Below the pieces are notes generated by a model. It had not been told where the DNA came from and made no database searches. It was given only the letters and a program-made list of their open reading frames with translations. This document shows, piece by piece, positions 1 to 7,224 of a stretch of 9,388 nucleotides of DNA. Numbering within the stretch: position 1 is the stretch's first letter; every line of letters begins with the position of its first letter. Source of the DNA: an uncultured Porphyromonadaceae bacterium (lineage in GTDB: Bacteria > Bacteroidota > Bacteroidia > Bacteroidales > Muribaculaceae); NCBI GenBank assembly GCA_947178655.1, contig CAMWZB010000028.1, positions 1-9,388 on the forward strand. Reading direction: 5' to 3'. Made by a program: the position numbers and the translations under genes.

Positions 1-1
1 C

Positions 2-1108
2 ATCAAGTGGATATTCAGAGTCAACACTCAGGACGAAATTCAGAAAATTGAGGAAGAACAGGACGACTCAAGCCTCAAACCGTTCATTTTCACCATCAAA
101 GTCGAGAACAAACTCGTCGACGGAATGACCCTCCTCAAACTCCACGACGTCGTCAACACCAACTTCGTAATCTCTCGACTCATGGGCGCCGACGGTGCCA
201 TTACGATTCCTAAGTCCTCGACCGAAATCCACATCGGCGACCTCCTCCTCATCGTTTGCTCCGCTCAGGACGCCGACCGCTTCAAAGCAGTCATCGGCTC
301 CGAAGTCGACATGGACTGGGAAGCTGCGCCTACCCCCGTATTCTCGCGCCGAATCGTCATCACAAAGAGCGAGTACAACGGCATCGCTCTCGGATCGCTC
401 CGTCTCCACAACGGTTATAAACTCAACGCCACCCGCGTCAACCGTGCCGGCGTTGACCTCCTCGCGACTCCCGGTCTCCGTCTGCAGATGGGCGACCGAA
501 TCACCGTAGTCGGAAACCTCGAAGACATCGACCGCCTTGCCGCACGCCTCGGCAACTCGATGAAGCGACTCAACCAGCCCAACCTCATCACCATATTCGT
601 TGGCATCATCCTCGGTATCATCCTCGGTTCTGTCAACCTCGGATTCGGCATGAAACTCGGCCTCGCCGGAGGTCCCCTCGTTGTCGCCATCCTTCTCAGC
701 CGCTTCGGATACAAAGCCAAACTCGTCACCTATACTTCAAGCTCTGCATCACTACTCCTCCGCGAACTCGGCATATGCCTCTTCCTCGCATCCGTCGGCA
801 TCGCCGCAGGGAAGGACTTCGCAAGCTCCGTATTCTCGCCCGAAGGCATGTGGTGGGTCATCTGGGGATTCGTCATCACTGTTGTACCTCTCATCATCAC
901 AGGATGCATAGCTCGCGGCAAAGAAAAAATCAACTTCCTCTCCATCATGGGACTCATGTCCGGCGGAAACACCGACCCCCCCGCACTGGCTTTCGCCAAC
1001 GCAACCGCCGGCAACGACGCTCCTGCCGTAGCATACTCCACCGTATACCCCCTCACCATGTTCCTCCGCGTAGTCGCTGCACAGGCCCTCATACTCTGCC
1101 TCGCATAG
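2..1108 (+). CDS. YidE/YbjL-type putative transporter (AAE superfamily), 5'-truncated by window edge
   Basis: The frame is open from base 2, so the gene begins outside the window; 368 residues are present, and family members are usually about 550. The visible part starts with a cytosolic region holding two consecutive TrkA-C-like (RCK-C) domains, about residues 30-110 and 120-195, each ending in a GD-L/I-(x)-V strand. A membrane domain of about 170 residues follows, with several hydrophobic helices. Two motifs typical of the Asp-Al exchanger/YidE fold are clear: LRELGICLFLASVGIAAG and GGNTDPPALAFAN, followed by a TVYPLTMFLR segment near the C-terminus. The missing N-terminal part should contain the first membrane half of this internally duplicated family. 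The protein should sit in the inner membrane; the substrate of YidE-type members is not established, and the AspT relationship alone does not prove aspartate/alanine exchange. Codons are strongly C-ending (CTC, ATC, TTC). A terminator lies 28 bases after the stop. Confidence 0.9.
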   Translation: MKWIFRVNTQDEIQKIEEEQDDSSLKPFIFTIKVENKLVDGMTLLKLHDVVNTNFVISRLMGADGAITIPKSSTEIHIGDLLLIVCSAQDADRFKAVIGSEVDMDWEAAPTPVFSRRIVITKSEYNGIALGSLRLHNGYKLNATRVNRAGVDLLATPGLRLQMGDRITVVGNLEDIDRLAARLGNSMKRLNQPNLITIFVGIILGIILGSVNLGFGMKLGLAGGPLVVAILLSRFGYKAKLVTYTSSSASLLLRELGICLFLASVGIAAGKDFASSVFSPEGMWWVIWGFVITVVPLIITGCIARGKEKINFLSIMGLMSGGNTDPPALAFANATAGNDAPAVAYSTVYPLTMFLRVVAAQALILCLA

Positions 1109-1136
1109 CGCGCGAATATCACATAAGACAAAAGAA

Positions 1137-1166
1137 AACGTCGCCACTCTCGGCGGCGTTTTTTTT
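1137..1166 (+). terminator. Intrinsic terminator of the transporter gene
   Basis: A 9-bp stem (AACGTCGCC with GGCGGCGTT, one G-U wobble) closes a six-base loop at 1146-1151 and runs into eight T residues (1159-1166). It begins 28 bases after the transporter stop codon and has the standard rho-independent form on the plus strand. Confidence 0.88.
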
Positions 1167-1171
1167 CGCCC

Positions 1172-1205
1172 CACTCACTGTAAAAAAACACTCACTGCAA
1201 AAAAA
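1172..1205. repeat. Tandem 17-bp direct duplication containing an A7 tract
   Basis: Bases 1172-1188 and 1189-1205 are adjacent copies of CACTCACTGyAAAAAAA, differing only at T1181 versus C1198. They lie between the two convergent terminators. The A run of the second copy forms part of the U tract of the minus-strand terminator, so the first copy gives a second potential U tract just beyond it. Confidence 0.8.
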
Positions 1206-1238
1206 AAACGGAAGGCCGAGAGCACTCAGCCTTCCGTT
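1199..1238 (-). terminator. Intrinsic terminator of the large secreted-protein gene
   Basis: Read on the minus strand, a perfect 10-bp stem (AACGGAAGGC at 1207-1216 with GCCTTCCGTT at 1229-1238) is followed by a run of T residues (the A run at 1199-1208 on the plus strand). GAG/CTC pairing inside the loop can lengthen the hairpin. It begins 25 bases after the stop of the 1433-residue gene and faces the transporter terminator head on. Confidence 0.9.
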
Positions 1239-1263
1239 GATTATTGATTGAGTCCGGAGCTGC

Positions 1264-4200
1264 TTACATCACAGCCACCTTCTTCACCGTTTCACCGGCC
1301 TTCACTATCACTATGCCCTGGCCGACATTGCGGAAAGTAGTCGTGCCCTGACCCGTCGCGATTACTCGGCCGTCGACATCGCAGACACTCACATCCACGC
1401 CATCGGCGCATATCACCGTGATGCAGTCGCCCGTAGCAGTGATGCTTACAGCGCTGCCGTCGCCGGTCACAGCACCGACTCCCGACTTATTCTCGCACGG
1501 AGCATGAAGAGCCACTATCTCGCAAGGCTCGGTTCCCATATAGAGCACATTGCCAAGAGCCGATGCGGCACCCGTAGTCATGTCCACCTCATGCAGAAGA
1601 CCTCCGTAAGTGCGGCTTTCAGCAGCCCAGAAAAGACGGTCGCTGTCATGGTCGTAAGCCATCGACTGCAGATACTGGGGAGCGGCCACACCCGTAGAGC
1701 CTACAGCGTCGCACGCGCCCGTAGCCTTGTCAACGCTCACCAGGTCACCGTCCGACGTGATGCCGTACAGCTGACCCTTCGTCGTGCACGCCAGCGCATG
1801 CAGCTGAACGCTCAGCGCTGCCACAATAGTCGGTTCGGCAGTCTCGAGGTCCACAGTAGCTATGTACTGCTGCTCGCCTTCCGCTCCGAGCACATACATC
1901 TTGTCTGTCGAGTAGTCGTAAGCCATATCCATGGCATACACGTCATTGCAGTCTTTCATGTCGAGCACCGTCAGAGTCGCCGCATCAAGTTTCACGAACT
2001 TCTCCGTCCGCCCGAACCACGTCGCAGTGTACCCGTAGATATTGCCGTCGAAGTATTCGCCTGCCGTGATGAGCGCATCGCCGGGTATCATCTCCTTGAG
2101 GAACGTAGCATGCTCCGGTGCATTCGAGTCTATTGTCATCAGACCCGCATTGCCGTAAGCGTTCCAGCGGTAGCCCGTCAGCTTGATATTGCTCAGATTC
2201 GGATAAGTCAGCGTGATTTCATCGTTCGACGCCACCTCGTCTCCCTCAAGAAGCACCTTGGCCGTCAGAGTGTACACGCCCTCGGAGATAGTGGCCGTAC
2301 CCACACTCACCGTTGTGCTCTCACCGTGGTTCAGAGCTCCTTCCGACCGGCCCTCAAGCACCGTGCCGTCGCTCAGAGTCACCTCTACGGGCACATTCTC
2401 TATCGTCTTTTCGCCAAGGTTCACCACCTCGACCTCGACACTGATTTCATTCACCTTGTCGATACTCTTCACAGGCGATACGAATCTCGTCGCAGCTGCG
2501 TCATAGTCGTTGCTGCGAGTCCGGGGTTCCGACACTGCAAATGCCGATTCACCCGTGTGGTATATGGCGCTCACCGCATATTCGTAAGTGCCCGACGAAA
2601 TCGTCGCCCACGTACCGTCGGCAAGCGTAGTCTCGCCGGTCGGCTGCGCGGTCAGCTTCTCCCAGTCGCCCTTGCCCGAATCGCTCACCGTACGGCGCCA
2701 TACATTGTACTCGCACGCCGGTACCTCAGGATTGTCTGCCACGGCACCCGATGCGCCCGGTATCACGAAGTCTGCCGTGATGTTCCACGCGTCATAGGCG
2801 TTGCTGCAGTATGCCTCCGGATCATCCGACCACTTCAGATTGTTGAAGTCGCGCTTGTAGTTGGTGGAGTAGGGCGCCAGACCGAACACCTTGTTGTCCT
2901 CGGCTCCTTCCACGCGGATGCCCGTAATGTACTGCTTGCCCTCGCGCACCTCGACCGCCTCGGCGAATTCACCCTTCACCCAGCAGCCCTCCGGAGAGAT
3001 CTCCGACAGTGCTATCTCAGCCTCGGCAAGCAGAGTGTGATTGTCACGCGTACCTTCCCACACCGAAGCGAAGTAGCGTCCCGTCGTAGCCTTGATGAAC
3101 GCCGATACCGAGCTGATTGACAGACCCGTCAGATTCTTCGCCGCGATAGTGTCCGCACTGTAGAAATGACCGATGCAGTAGTCGGCATTGGAGAAGTCGC
3201 CGCCCTGGCTGTCGTGTGTGAACGCATTGCCTATCGAGTGAACACCCGGTTCGCCCGTACGCGACATCGGAGCGTTCCAGCCCACATTCGCAGCAGAGCC
3301 GTCAGTAGTGGTCTCTACAGTCACGCCCCACGGAGCTATCACGCTGCGGGTCAGTGTGATGTCGCCGAAATTCACATCCTCCGACGGAGTCAGCTCAGTC
3401 CGGTAGGCGTCGTAAAGCGGATATATGATTTCTACAGAGTATGACTTGTCCGCATAGATGCCCTCGATGCTCCATGCGCCCGAAGCGTCTGCCGTAGCAG
3501 TCCGGGAGTCATAGCCGCTAAGGCGGATAGTAGCCCCCGTTGCGGCCGAGCGAGTGTCATCCGTCAGTACCGAACCCGACAGACTCACCTTCTTCAGACC
3601 CGTCAGCTCGAACGTCGCCTCGGTAGTCACACCGGCAGTCACAGTCACCGCCTTGGTCTCATCCATGTATCCCGTAGCCGTCACGGCGAACGTCTGCTCG
3701 CCCGTCGGCACGAACGGCATGCTGAACCGGCCGTCGGCATCAGTCTCCTGAGTCAGATTCTCAAGACCTGCCACCGACACCCGGGCACCTGCGATGACCT
3801 CGCCGCCAATGCCCGACACAAGACCCGTCACACCGCCGAGGTTGCTCGCCTTCATCACCATACGCGTCATAGGCACATACTTCGATGCCGAGCCGTAAGG
3901 AGGCGAATTCGGATCTACAGCCGACGAATAGCTCGTACCCGACACCACACGCTCAACATCTGTCGGCGATGTCCAGAAGCGGTCCGAGTAACTGCCCGTT
4001 GCTATCATCGAGCTCACGAACGTCACCACGAAGTTACCGCCTTCGTACACGTACGGATTGTCAAGATGAACCTGCACATCATTCGTGCCCGATCCGATGC
4101 TCAGACTACCCTCGAACACCTTCACCGCACCATCCATCGGAATCCACTTACCCGAAAGGTCAGTCACTTCCGTCGGAGTGATGTACACCGTCACATCAGG

Positions 4201-5565
4201 ATTGATTGTGCCCGTACCCTTGAACGACTTGTACACAAGGTCCGTGATTTCTCCCTGGGCCCACTGAAGATCCGAGGGGAAGTACAGAGTCTGCGACATA
4301 CTGTTCTTGGAGCTCGTCTCGATTGGCACCTTCGGAGCATAATTGTCCTGCGAACCATTCTCGTACACAGTCACATCGAAGCACTCGCTGTCGAACAGTA
4401 TCGACGACGACGTATAGTCCTGGTCCGATGTGCCCGCGGCGTTCGTCGCAGTCACAGCATATGTCCACAGCACGTTGGCCTCAGGATGGTCCGTATATTG
4501 CAGACCCTTTACACCCGTGGCCGCTGTCACACTTTCGCCGTCACCGCTGCTGCGGATTATATTGTATGTGATATCATCAGGATTGATGTACCCTCGGTTC
4601 ACACCCTCGGTAACAGGGTCCCACGAGATAGTCACACCACCGGCCGAAACCACCGAGCGAACGCTCCGCGGCGCCTTCGGAAGATCAGGACCGAAGTATG
4701 CGCGACGGCCCGTTGCAGCCGTCGTCCCCTCCTCATTCCTGAACTTGATATAGTATGTATGCTCGCCGGCGCTCACTCCCGTGTCAGTGTACGACGACAC
4801 CTCACCGGCAGTAAGACCTTCCGACACCACCGCAATCTCCTCATCGTCGCGGATGATAATCACCTCGAACGACCCCAGCTCCGACCCGTCCGCACAGCGC
4901 GACGGATTCGTCCACTCAAGAGTCGCCTCAAGAGCACCCTCGGCACCTGCCGTCAGAGTGAACGGCGACGGCTTCTGCGGAGCCTTCATGTTCAGAACCT
5001 GGACATTGTCCAGACTCAGACCGTAACTCCCCGAGCCCTGATGCCTGAATGCCACATAGACACTCTGACCCTCATAGCCCGCAAGCGACACATTCAGACT
5101 CTCCCACTGAGGATTGTCCTCATACCCATTGTCGGCAGTGCGCTTGCTCACCTGAGTGAAGTCCGACACAGCCGTACCCGTCGTCGACAGAAGCACCTCA
5201 AGATTCTCCGTGTGGTCGATATCCTGAGCGGCATACATCAGCGACAGAGTGTACGCACCATTGGTCACTCGTATGGCTGGAGTGATCAGCCAGTTGTCCT
5301 GTGCTCCGTACGACGAATAGCTCGACGGATTGCGTGTGAACGACACCGCCGCACACTTGCTCCCGGCCTGCTGAGTGATGTACGCACTCCCCGTCACCGC
5401 CTCCCAGCAGTGACCGTCATTGTCATTGTCGATTACGCTCCAGCCTTCAGGAGGGACTGTCATACCCTCGAAATCCTCGCTGAGCATCACAGCCTGAGCC
5501 GATGCCGTCAGTGATGCCGTCATCAGCATCATCGCGAGTAGTGATCGGTTTTTGGTTTTTTGCAT
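1264..5565 (-). CDS. Large exported multidomain protein with T9SS-like C-terminal domain
   Basis: The product has 1433 residues. Residues 1-24 are a signal peptide ending TASAQA. Residues 27-192 match a cleaved-adhesin/choice-of-anchor-J domain (EDFEG, PPEGWSVIDNDNDGHCWEA, DNWLITPAI). Two FN3 domains follow (about 199-290 and 295-385), then a jelly-roll-like segment (393-575) and two carboxypeptidase-regulatory-like beta sandwiches (578-655 and 660-740). A third FN3 seems split, with strands at 742-769 and 945-1012 around another jelly-roll-like insert (783-935). A CARDB-like domain covers 1028-1122. Four propeller-like repeats (about 1125-1355) share a pattern like LYGITSDGDLVSVDKATG. The last 70 residues (VSVCDVDGRVIA ... 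GIVIVKAGETVKKVAVM) resemble a T9SS type A sorting domain. The protein is therefore probably moved across the outer membrane and displayed on the surface or released, perhaps as an adhesin. No catalytic motif was seen. The start is set by the signal peptide. Domain edges are by eye. Confidence 0.93.
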   Translation of the reverse strand: MQKTKNRSLLAMMLMTASLTASAQAVMLSEDFEGMTVPPEGWSVIDNDNDGHCWEAVTGSAYITQQAGSKCAAVSFTRNPSSYSSYGAQDNWLITPAIRVTNGAYTLSLMYAAQDIDHTENLEVLLSTTGTAVSDFTQVSKRTADNGYEDNPQWESLNVSLAGYEGQSVYVAFRHQGSGSYGLSLDNVQVLNMKAPQKPSPFTLTAGAEGALEATLEWTNPSRCADGSELGSFEVIIIRDDEEIAVVSEGLTAGEVSSYTDTGVSAGEHTYYIKFRNEEGTTAATGRRAYFGPDLPKAPRSVRSVVSAGGVTISWDPVTEGVNRGYINPDDITYNIIRSSGDGESVTAATGVKGLQYTDHPEANVLWTYAVTATNAAGTSDQDYTSSSILFDSECFDVTVYENGSQDNYAPKVPIETSSKNSMSQTLYFPSDLQWAQGEITDLVYKSFKGTGTINPDVTVYITPTEVTDLSGKWIPMDGAVKVFEGSLSIGSGTNDVQVHLDNPYVYEGGNFVVTFVSSMIATGSYSDRFWTSPTDVERVVSGTSYSSAVDPNSPPYGSASKYVPMTRMVMKASNLGGVTGLVSGIGGEVIAGARVSVAGLENLTQETDADGRFSMPFVPTGEQTFAVTATGYMDETKAVTVTAGVTTEATFELTGLKKVSLSGSVLTDDTRSAATGATIRLSGYDSRTATADASGAWSIEGIYADKSYSVEIIYPLYDAYRTELTPSEDVNFGDITLTRSVIAPWGVTVETTTDGSAANVGWNAPMSRTGEPGVHSIGNAFTHDSQGGDFSNADYCIGHFYSADTIAAKNLTGLSISSVSAFIKATTGRYFASVWEGTRDNHTLLAEAEIALSEISPEGCWVKGEFAEAVEVREGKQYITGIRVEGAEDNKVFGLAPYSTNYKRDFNNLKWSDDPEAYCSNAYDAWNITADFVIPGASGAVADNPEVPACEYNVWRRTVSDSGKGDWEKLTAQPTGETTLADGTWATISSGTYEYAVSAIYHTGESAFAVSEPRTRSNDYDAAATRFVSPVKSIDKVNEISVEVEVVNLGEKTIENVPVEVTLSDGTVLEGRSEGALNHGESTTVSVGTATISEGVYTLTAKVLLEGDEVASNDEITLTYPNLSNIKLTGYRWNAYGNAGLMTIDSNAPEHATFLKEMIPGDALITAGEYFDGNIYGYTATWFGRTEKFVKLDAATLTVLDMKDCNDVYAMDMAYDYSTDKMYVLGAEGEQQYIATVDLETAEPTIVAALSVQLHALACTTKGQLYGITSDGDLVSVDKATGACDAVGSTGVAAPQYLQSMAYDHDSDRLFWAAESRTYGGLLHEVDMTTGAASALGNVLYMGTEPCEIVALHAPCENKSGVGAVTGDGSAVSITATGDCITVICADGVDVSVCDVDGRVIATGQGTTTFRNVGQGIVIVKAGETVKKVAVM

Positions 5566-5618
5566 AAGAAATAGGATTTAGAACGTGTTTATGTATTCCC
5601 CGAAGGTTAACACATCTG

Positions 5619-5626
5619 CAAAGTTA
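5619..5626 (-). promoter_or_regulatory. Bacteroidetes -7 box upstream of the large secreted-protein gene
   Basis: On the minus strand this reads TAACTTTG, a full match to the Bacteroidetes -7 consensus TAnnTTTG, 53 bases before the start codon at 5565. No clear TTG -33 element occurs at the usual spacing; GTG is the closest. A second match (TATATTTG, 5699-5706) lies farther upstream. No Shine-Dalgarno sequence precedes the start codon, as is usual in this phylum. Confidence 0.5.
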
Positions 5627-5754
5627 TAAAATTATTTTAAACACCGCACCGAATTCTGCAAAAAATAATCTATTTCGAACACTTTGCATCCTATCCTGCA
5701 AATATAGCTGCAAACAGTATACCCCGACTGTCTCTTCGGACCCTCCGTAGTCTA

Positions 5755-5810
5755 TAACCTCATAACCACATAACCGTTAAAGGTTAACCTTTAACCTCTA
5801 ACCTATAACC
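5755..5810. repeat. Regular TAACC array containing a 20-bp palindrome
   Basis: TAACC occurs seven times, at 5755, 5763, 5771, 5785, 5792, 5799 and 5806. The spacing is 8, 8, 14, 7, 7 and 7 bases, so the second half is a heptamer array of the form nTAACCy. In the middle, GTTAAAGGTTAACCTTTAAC (5776-5795) is a perfect 20-bp palindrome made by one inverted unit meeting the direct units. No protein-coding explanation fits. It could be a protein-binding array or a dispersed intergenic element. Confidence 0.85.
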
Positions 5811-5811
5811 C

Positions 5812-5834
5812 TTTCGCAAGTAACACTTGCGAAA
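5812..5834. repeat. Perfect inverted repeat: 10-bp stem with 3-base loop
   Basis: TTTCGCAAGT (5812-5821) and ACTTGCGAAA (5825-5834) are exact reverse complements separated by AAC. The hairpin starts one base after the TAACC array and lies downstream of the AT-rich minus-strand operon. Neither strand has a following T run, so it is not a classical terminator. It could stabilise an mRNA 3' end, bind a dimeric protein, or belong to a REP-like element with the adjoining array. Confidence 0.85.
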
Positions 5835-5937
5835 CCATTATACATATTCCATCATCGACTGAATTTGAACCGACACCTATAGCCGAAGAATAACAGATAA
5901 CATTAATGCGTTTCGTAATATTTCATCCTTGTCGCAC

Positions 5938-6531
5938 TTACTTAAGTAATAATGTATCACTGGGACAGGGTAAATATTGACGGATGGAAGGGGCTGCTAA
6001 CCATAACATTAGAAATGTAAGTTTATTAAGTTTATTTCGAAAATCTATACTGTCAGCCCCATTGTAAAAAACTTCCGCATTATTATAGCTGAAAGAGATA
6101 TTGCCATCTTTTATAACGTCAAGTTCGCAATATATCGGATTGTAGACACTGTTTATAAATGGCACAAACAACTGAGCTGTATTAGGCAGCGAATCTATCC
6201 CCCAGCTGATGGTCTTAATATTATTTTTAATGAATGATAGAGTATCAGGTATACGCTGATTTCCGTAATCAATATGTTTACGCGTAGTGCCATTATATAA
6301 ACTAATTCCTGAAGAGTCTGAAGTTATCAAGGACCATATTATTCCATGATGCCCTGTGCAATAGAAAATATAATCGTTACAATTTATCGGGTTGCCATGT
6401 TCGCTCAACAAAGATTGTATCCATGCTTGCCGGTTTTCAATAGTGGAGTCTGTATTTGCAGACTGTGCTTTGACAAACAGCATAGAAGTAATTAGTATGA
6501 AAACAACCGTTGTAATTAAATTTCTCATCAT
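5938..6531 (-). CDS. Exported protein of unrecognised GHHG family, copy B
   Basis: I do not recognise this family. From the chosen start the product has 197 residues. An N-terminal hydrophobic signal peptide (MMRNLITTVVFILITSMLFVKA) suggests export to the periplasm or beyond. The rest shares a series of motifs with the product of 6697-7224: GHHGIIWSL (residues 60-68), SWGIDSL (109-115), NGADSI (157-162) and NKLNKLTFLMLWLAAP (166-181), then a proline-containing tail. The WG(I/L)D to G(A/T)DSI distance is 48 residues in both, so the two are clear tandem paralogues. Two adjacent ATG codons (6531 and 6528) follow an open frame whose TGA stop forms an ATGA overlap with the first; an ATG at 6555 would give an atypical start. 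The gene is AT-rich (18 of 60 bases G/C in 6001-6060), unlike its flanks. Confidence 0.8.
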   Translation of the reverse strand: MMRNLITTVVFILITSMLFVKAQSANTDSTIENRQAWIQSLLSEHGNPINCNDYIFYCTGHHGIIWSLITSDSSGISLYNGTTRKHIDYGNQRIPDTLSFIKNNIKTISWGIDSLPNTAQLFVPFINSVYNPIYCELDVIKDGNISFSYNNAEVFYNGADSIDFRNKLNKLTFLMLWLAAPSIRQYLPCPSDTLLLK

Positions 6532-6728
6532 CTGAAATAGGGTAAAAGTGAGCAACCCGGGAATACTCCATTGGGAACATGTTTTGCGCCGGTATTAATA
6601 AAAGGGATTCCAATGACACTCAATATTAAGTTTTCCGTTTGAATAGCATCTCGTGCGTATGGAATTGATGAAACGCTCTGACCTTGAATAATATGGTTAT
6701 AGCGGGGTCGGGAGTTTCTTCTGAATCT
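6528..6728 (-). other. Startless 66-codon open frame between the GHHG paralogues (possible gene remnant)
   Basis: On the minus strand one frame stays open from 6728 to a TGA at 6530-6528, crossing the whole gap between the two GHHG genes and overlapping the 3' end of copy A in the +1 frame. It has no ATG or GTG; the only near-start codon noticed is a TTG at 6623. The translation has a protein-like composition (segments QGQSVSSIPYARDAIQTENL and FPGCSLLPYFR), and its stop overlaps the start of copy B as ATGA. It could be the 3' remnant of a lost gene, a product made by frameshifting from copy A, or chance. I do not recognise the sequence. Confidence 0.3.
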
Positions 6729-7224
6729 CTATCGGTGTAGCAAACCAGTACATCAAATACTTTAGTTCATTTAATTTTTTATTGAAAGTTATGCTGTCTG
6801 TGCCGCTATAAGTATTAGTATCAGTACAATCAAAGATTATTTTTTGGGGGGATGAAAACAAAACCAATCGCTCATGAAATGGCCAATAAGCGGAGCTCGC
6901 GACCGGCTGCATTTTTTGACAGTATAATGCCAATGTATCTAATCCCCATTTCAATACTGATTCTTTTATGGATATAGTATCAATATGACAATCATTATTT
7001 CGTGTATTACCTGAAACTATGATAAAATGACTCTTTTCGGAAACGGCTAACGACCAAATATGCCCATGGTGTCCCTTGGTATAATATAGAAACTCCTTTC
7101 CTTCAAGAATGTCAGTTATTGAGTCGCCAAAATTGCTTATAATATCAGAGCGTTGATTATTCAACTGTGAACTACTCCCTATCACACAAGATATTATTAA
7201 AAAAAATACTAAAAGATGTTTCAT
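6697..7224 (-). CDS. Exported protein or lipoprotein of unrecognised GHHG family, copy A
   Basis: The family is unknown to me. The product has 175 residues. The first 20 form a signal sequence (MKHLLVFFLIISCVIGSSSQ); IIS-C13 could be a lipobox, or signal peptidase I could cut near SSSQ. Shared motifs with copy B are GHHGHIWSL (residues 51-59), KWGLDTL (92-98), GTDSI (141-145) and KLNELKYLMYWFATP (150-164), followed by LPTPL at the C-terminus. The conserved GHHG might bind metal or contact a ligand, but no known active site can be assigned. The start codon overlaps the stop of the upstream transglutaminase-like gene by four bases (ATGA), so translation is probably coupled and the two share a transcript. 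The base composition is AT-rich (19 of 60 G/C in 7141-7200). Copy B lies downstream after a gap of about 165 bases. Confidence 0.85.
   Translation of the reverse strand: MKHLLVFFLIISCVIGSSSQLNNQRSDIISNFGDSITDILEGKEFLYYTKGHHGHIWSLAVSEKSHFIIVSGNTRNNDCHIDTISIKESVLKWGLDTLALYCQKMQPVASSAYWPFHERLVLFSSPQKIIFDCTDTNTYSGTDSITFNKKLNELKYLMYWFATPIEIQKKLPTPL

Larger units (their letters stand above)
5566..5937. other. Non-coding, AT-rich, repeat-bearing spacer
   Basis: This 372-base stretch has no convincing gene on either strand. It contains the promoter region of the large secreted-protein gene (up to about 5706), then a TAACC repeat array with a 20-bp palindrome, a perfect 10-bp hairpin, and about 100 featureless bases (5835-5937) downstream of the AT-rich gene block. 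No direct repeats resembling attachment sites were found by eye. Confidence 0.7.

Noticed and set aside
730..1191. Minus-strand open frames of 140-153 codons opposite the transporter C-terminus
   Set aside because: They overlap the conserved membrane domain of the transporter, have atypical composition, and run through its terminator.
1504..3120. Long plus-strand open frame (538 codons) opposite the large secreted-protein gene
   Set aside because: Its translation is rich in Arg, His and Ser with no domain, signal peptide or motif. It is a shadow produced by the codon bias of the real minus-strand gene, whose domains are clear.
4066..5514. Second long plus-strand open frame (482 codons) opposite the same gene
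   Set aside because: Same antisense shadow pattern: Arg/His-rich, no recognisable fold, fully inside the cleaved-adhesin and FN3 coding region of the minus strand.
5755..5834. CRISPR array or attachment site
   Set aside because: The units are only 5-7 bases with no spacers, and no matching direct repeat was found at the other end of the AT-rich block.
6437..6619. 60-codon minus-strand frame with an ATG overlapping the start of GHHG copy B
   Set aside because: It runs through copy B's signal-peptide region in another frame, has no motif, and is weaker than the ATGA-linked frame ending at 6528.
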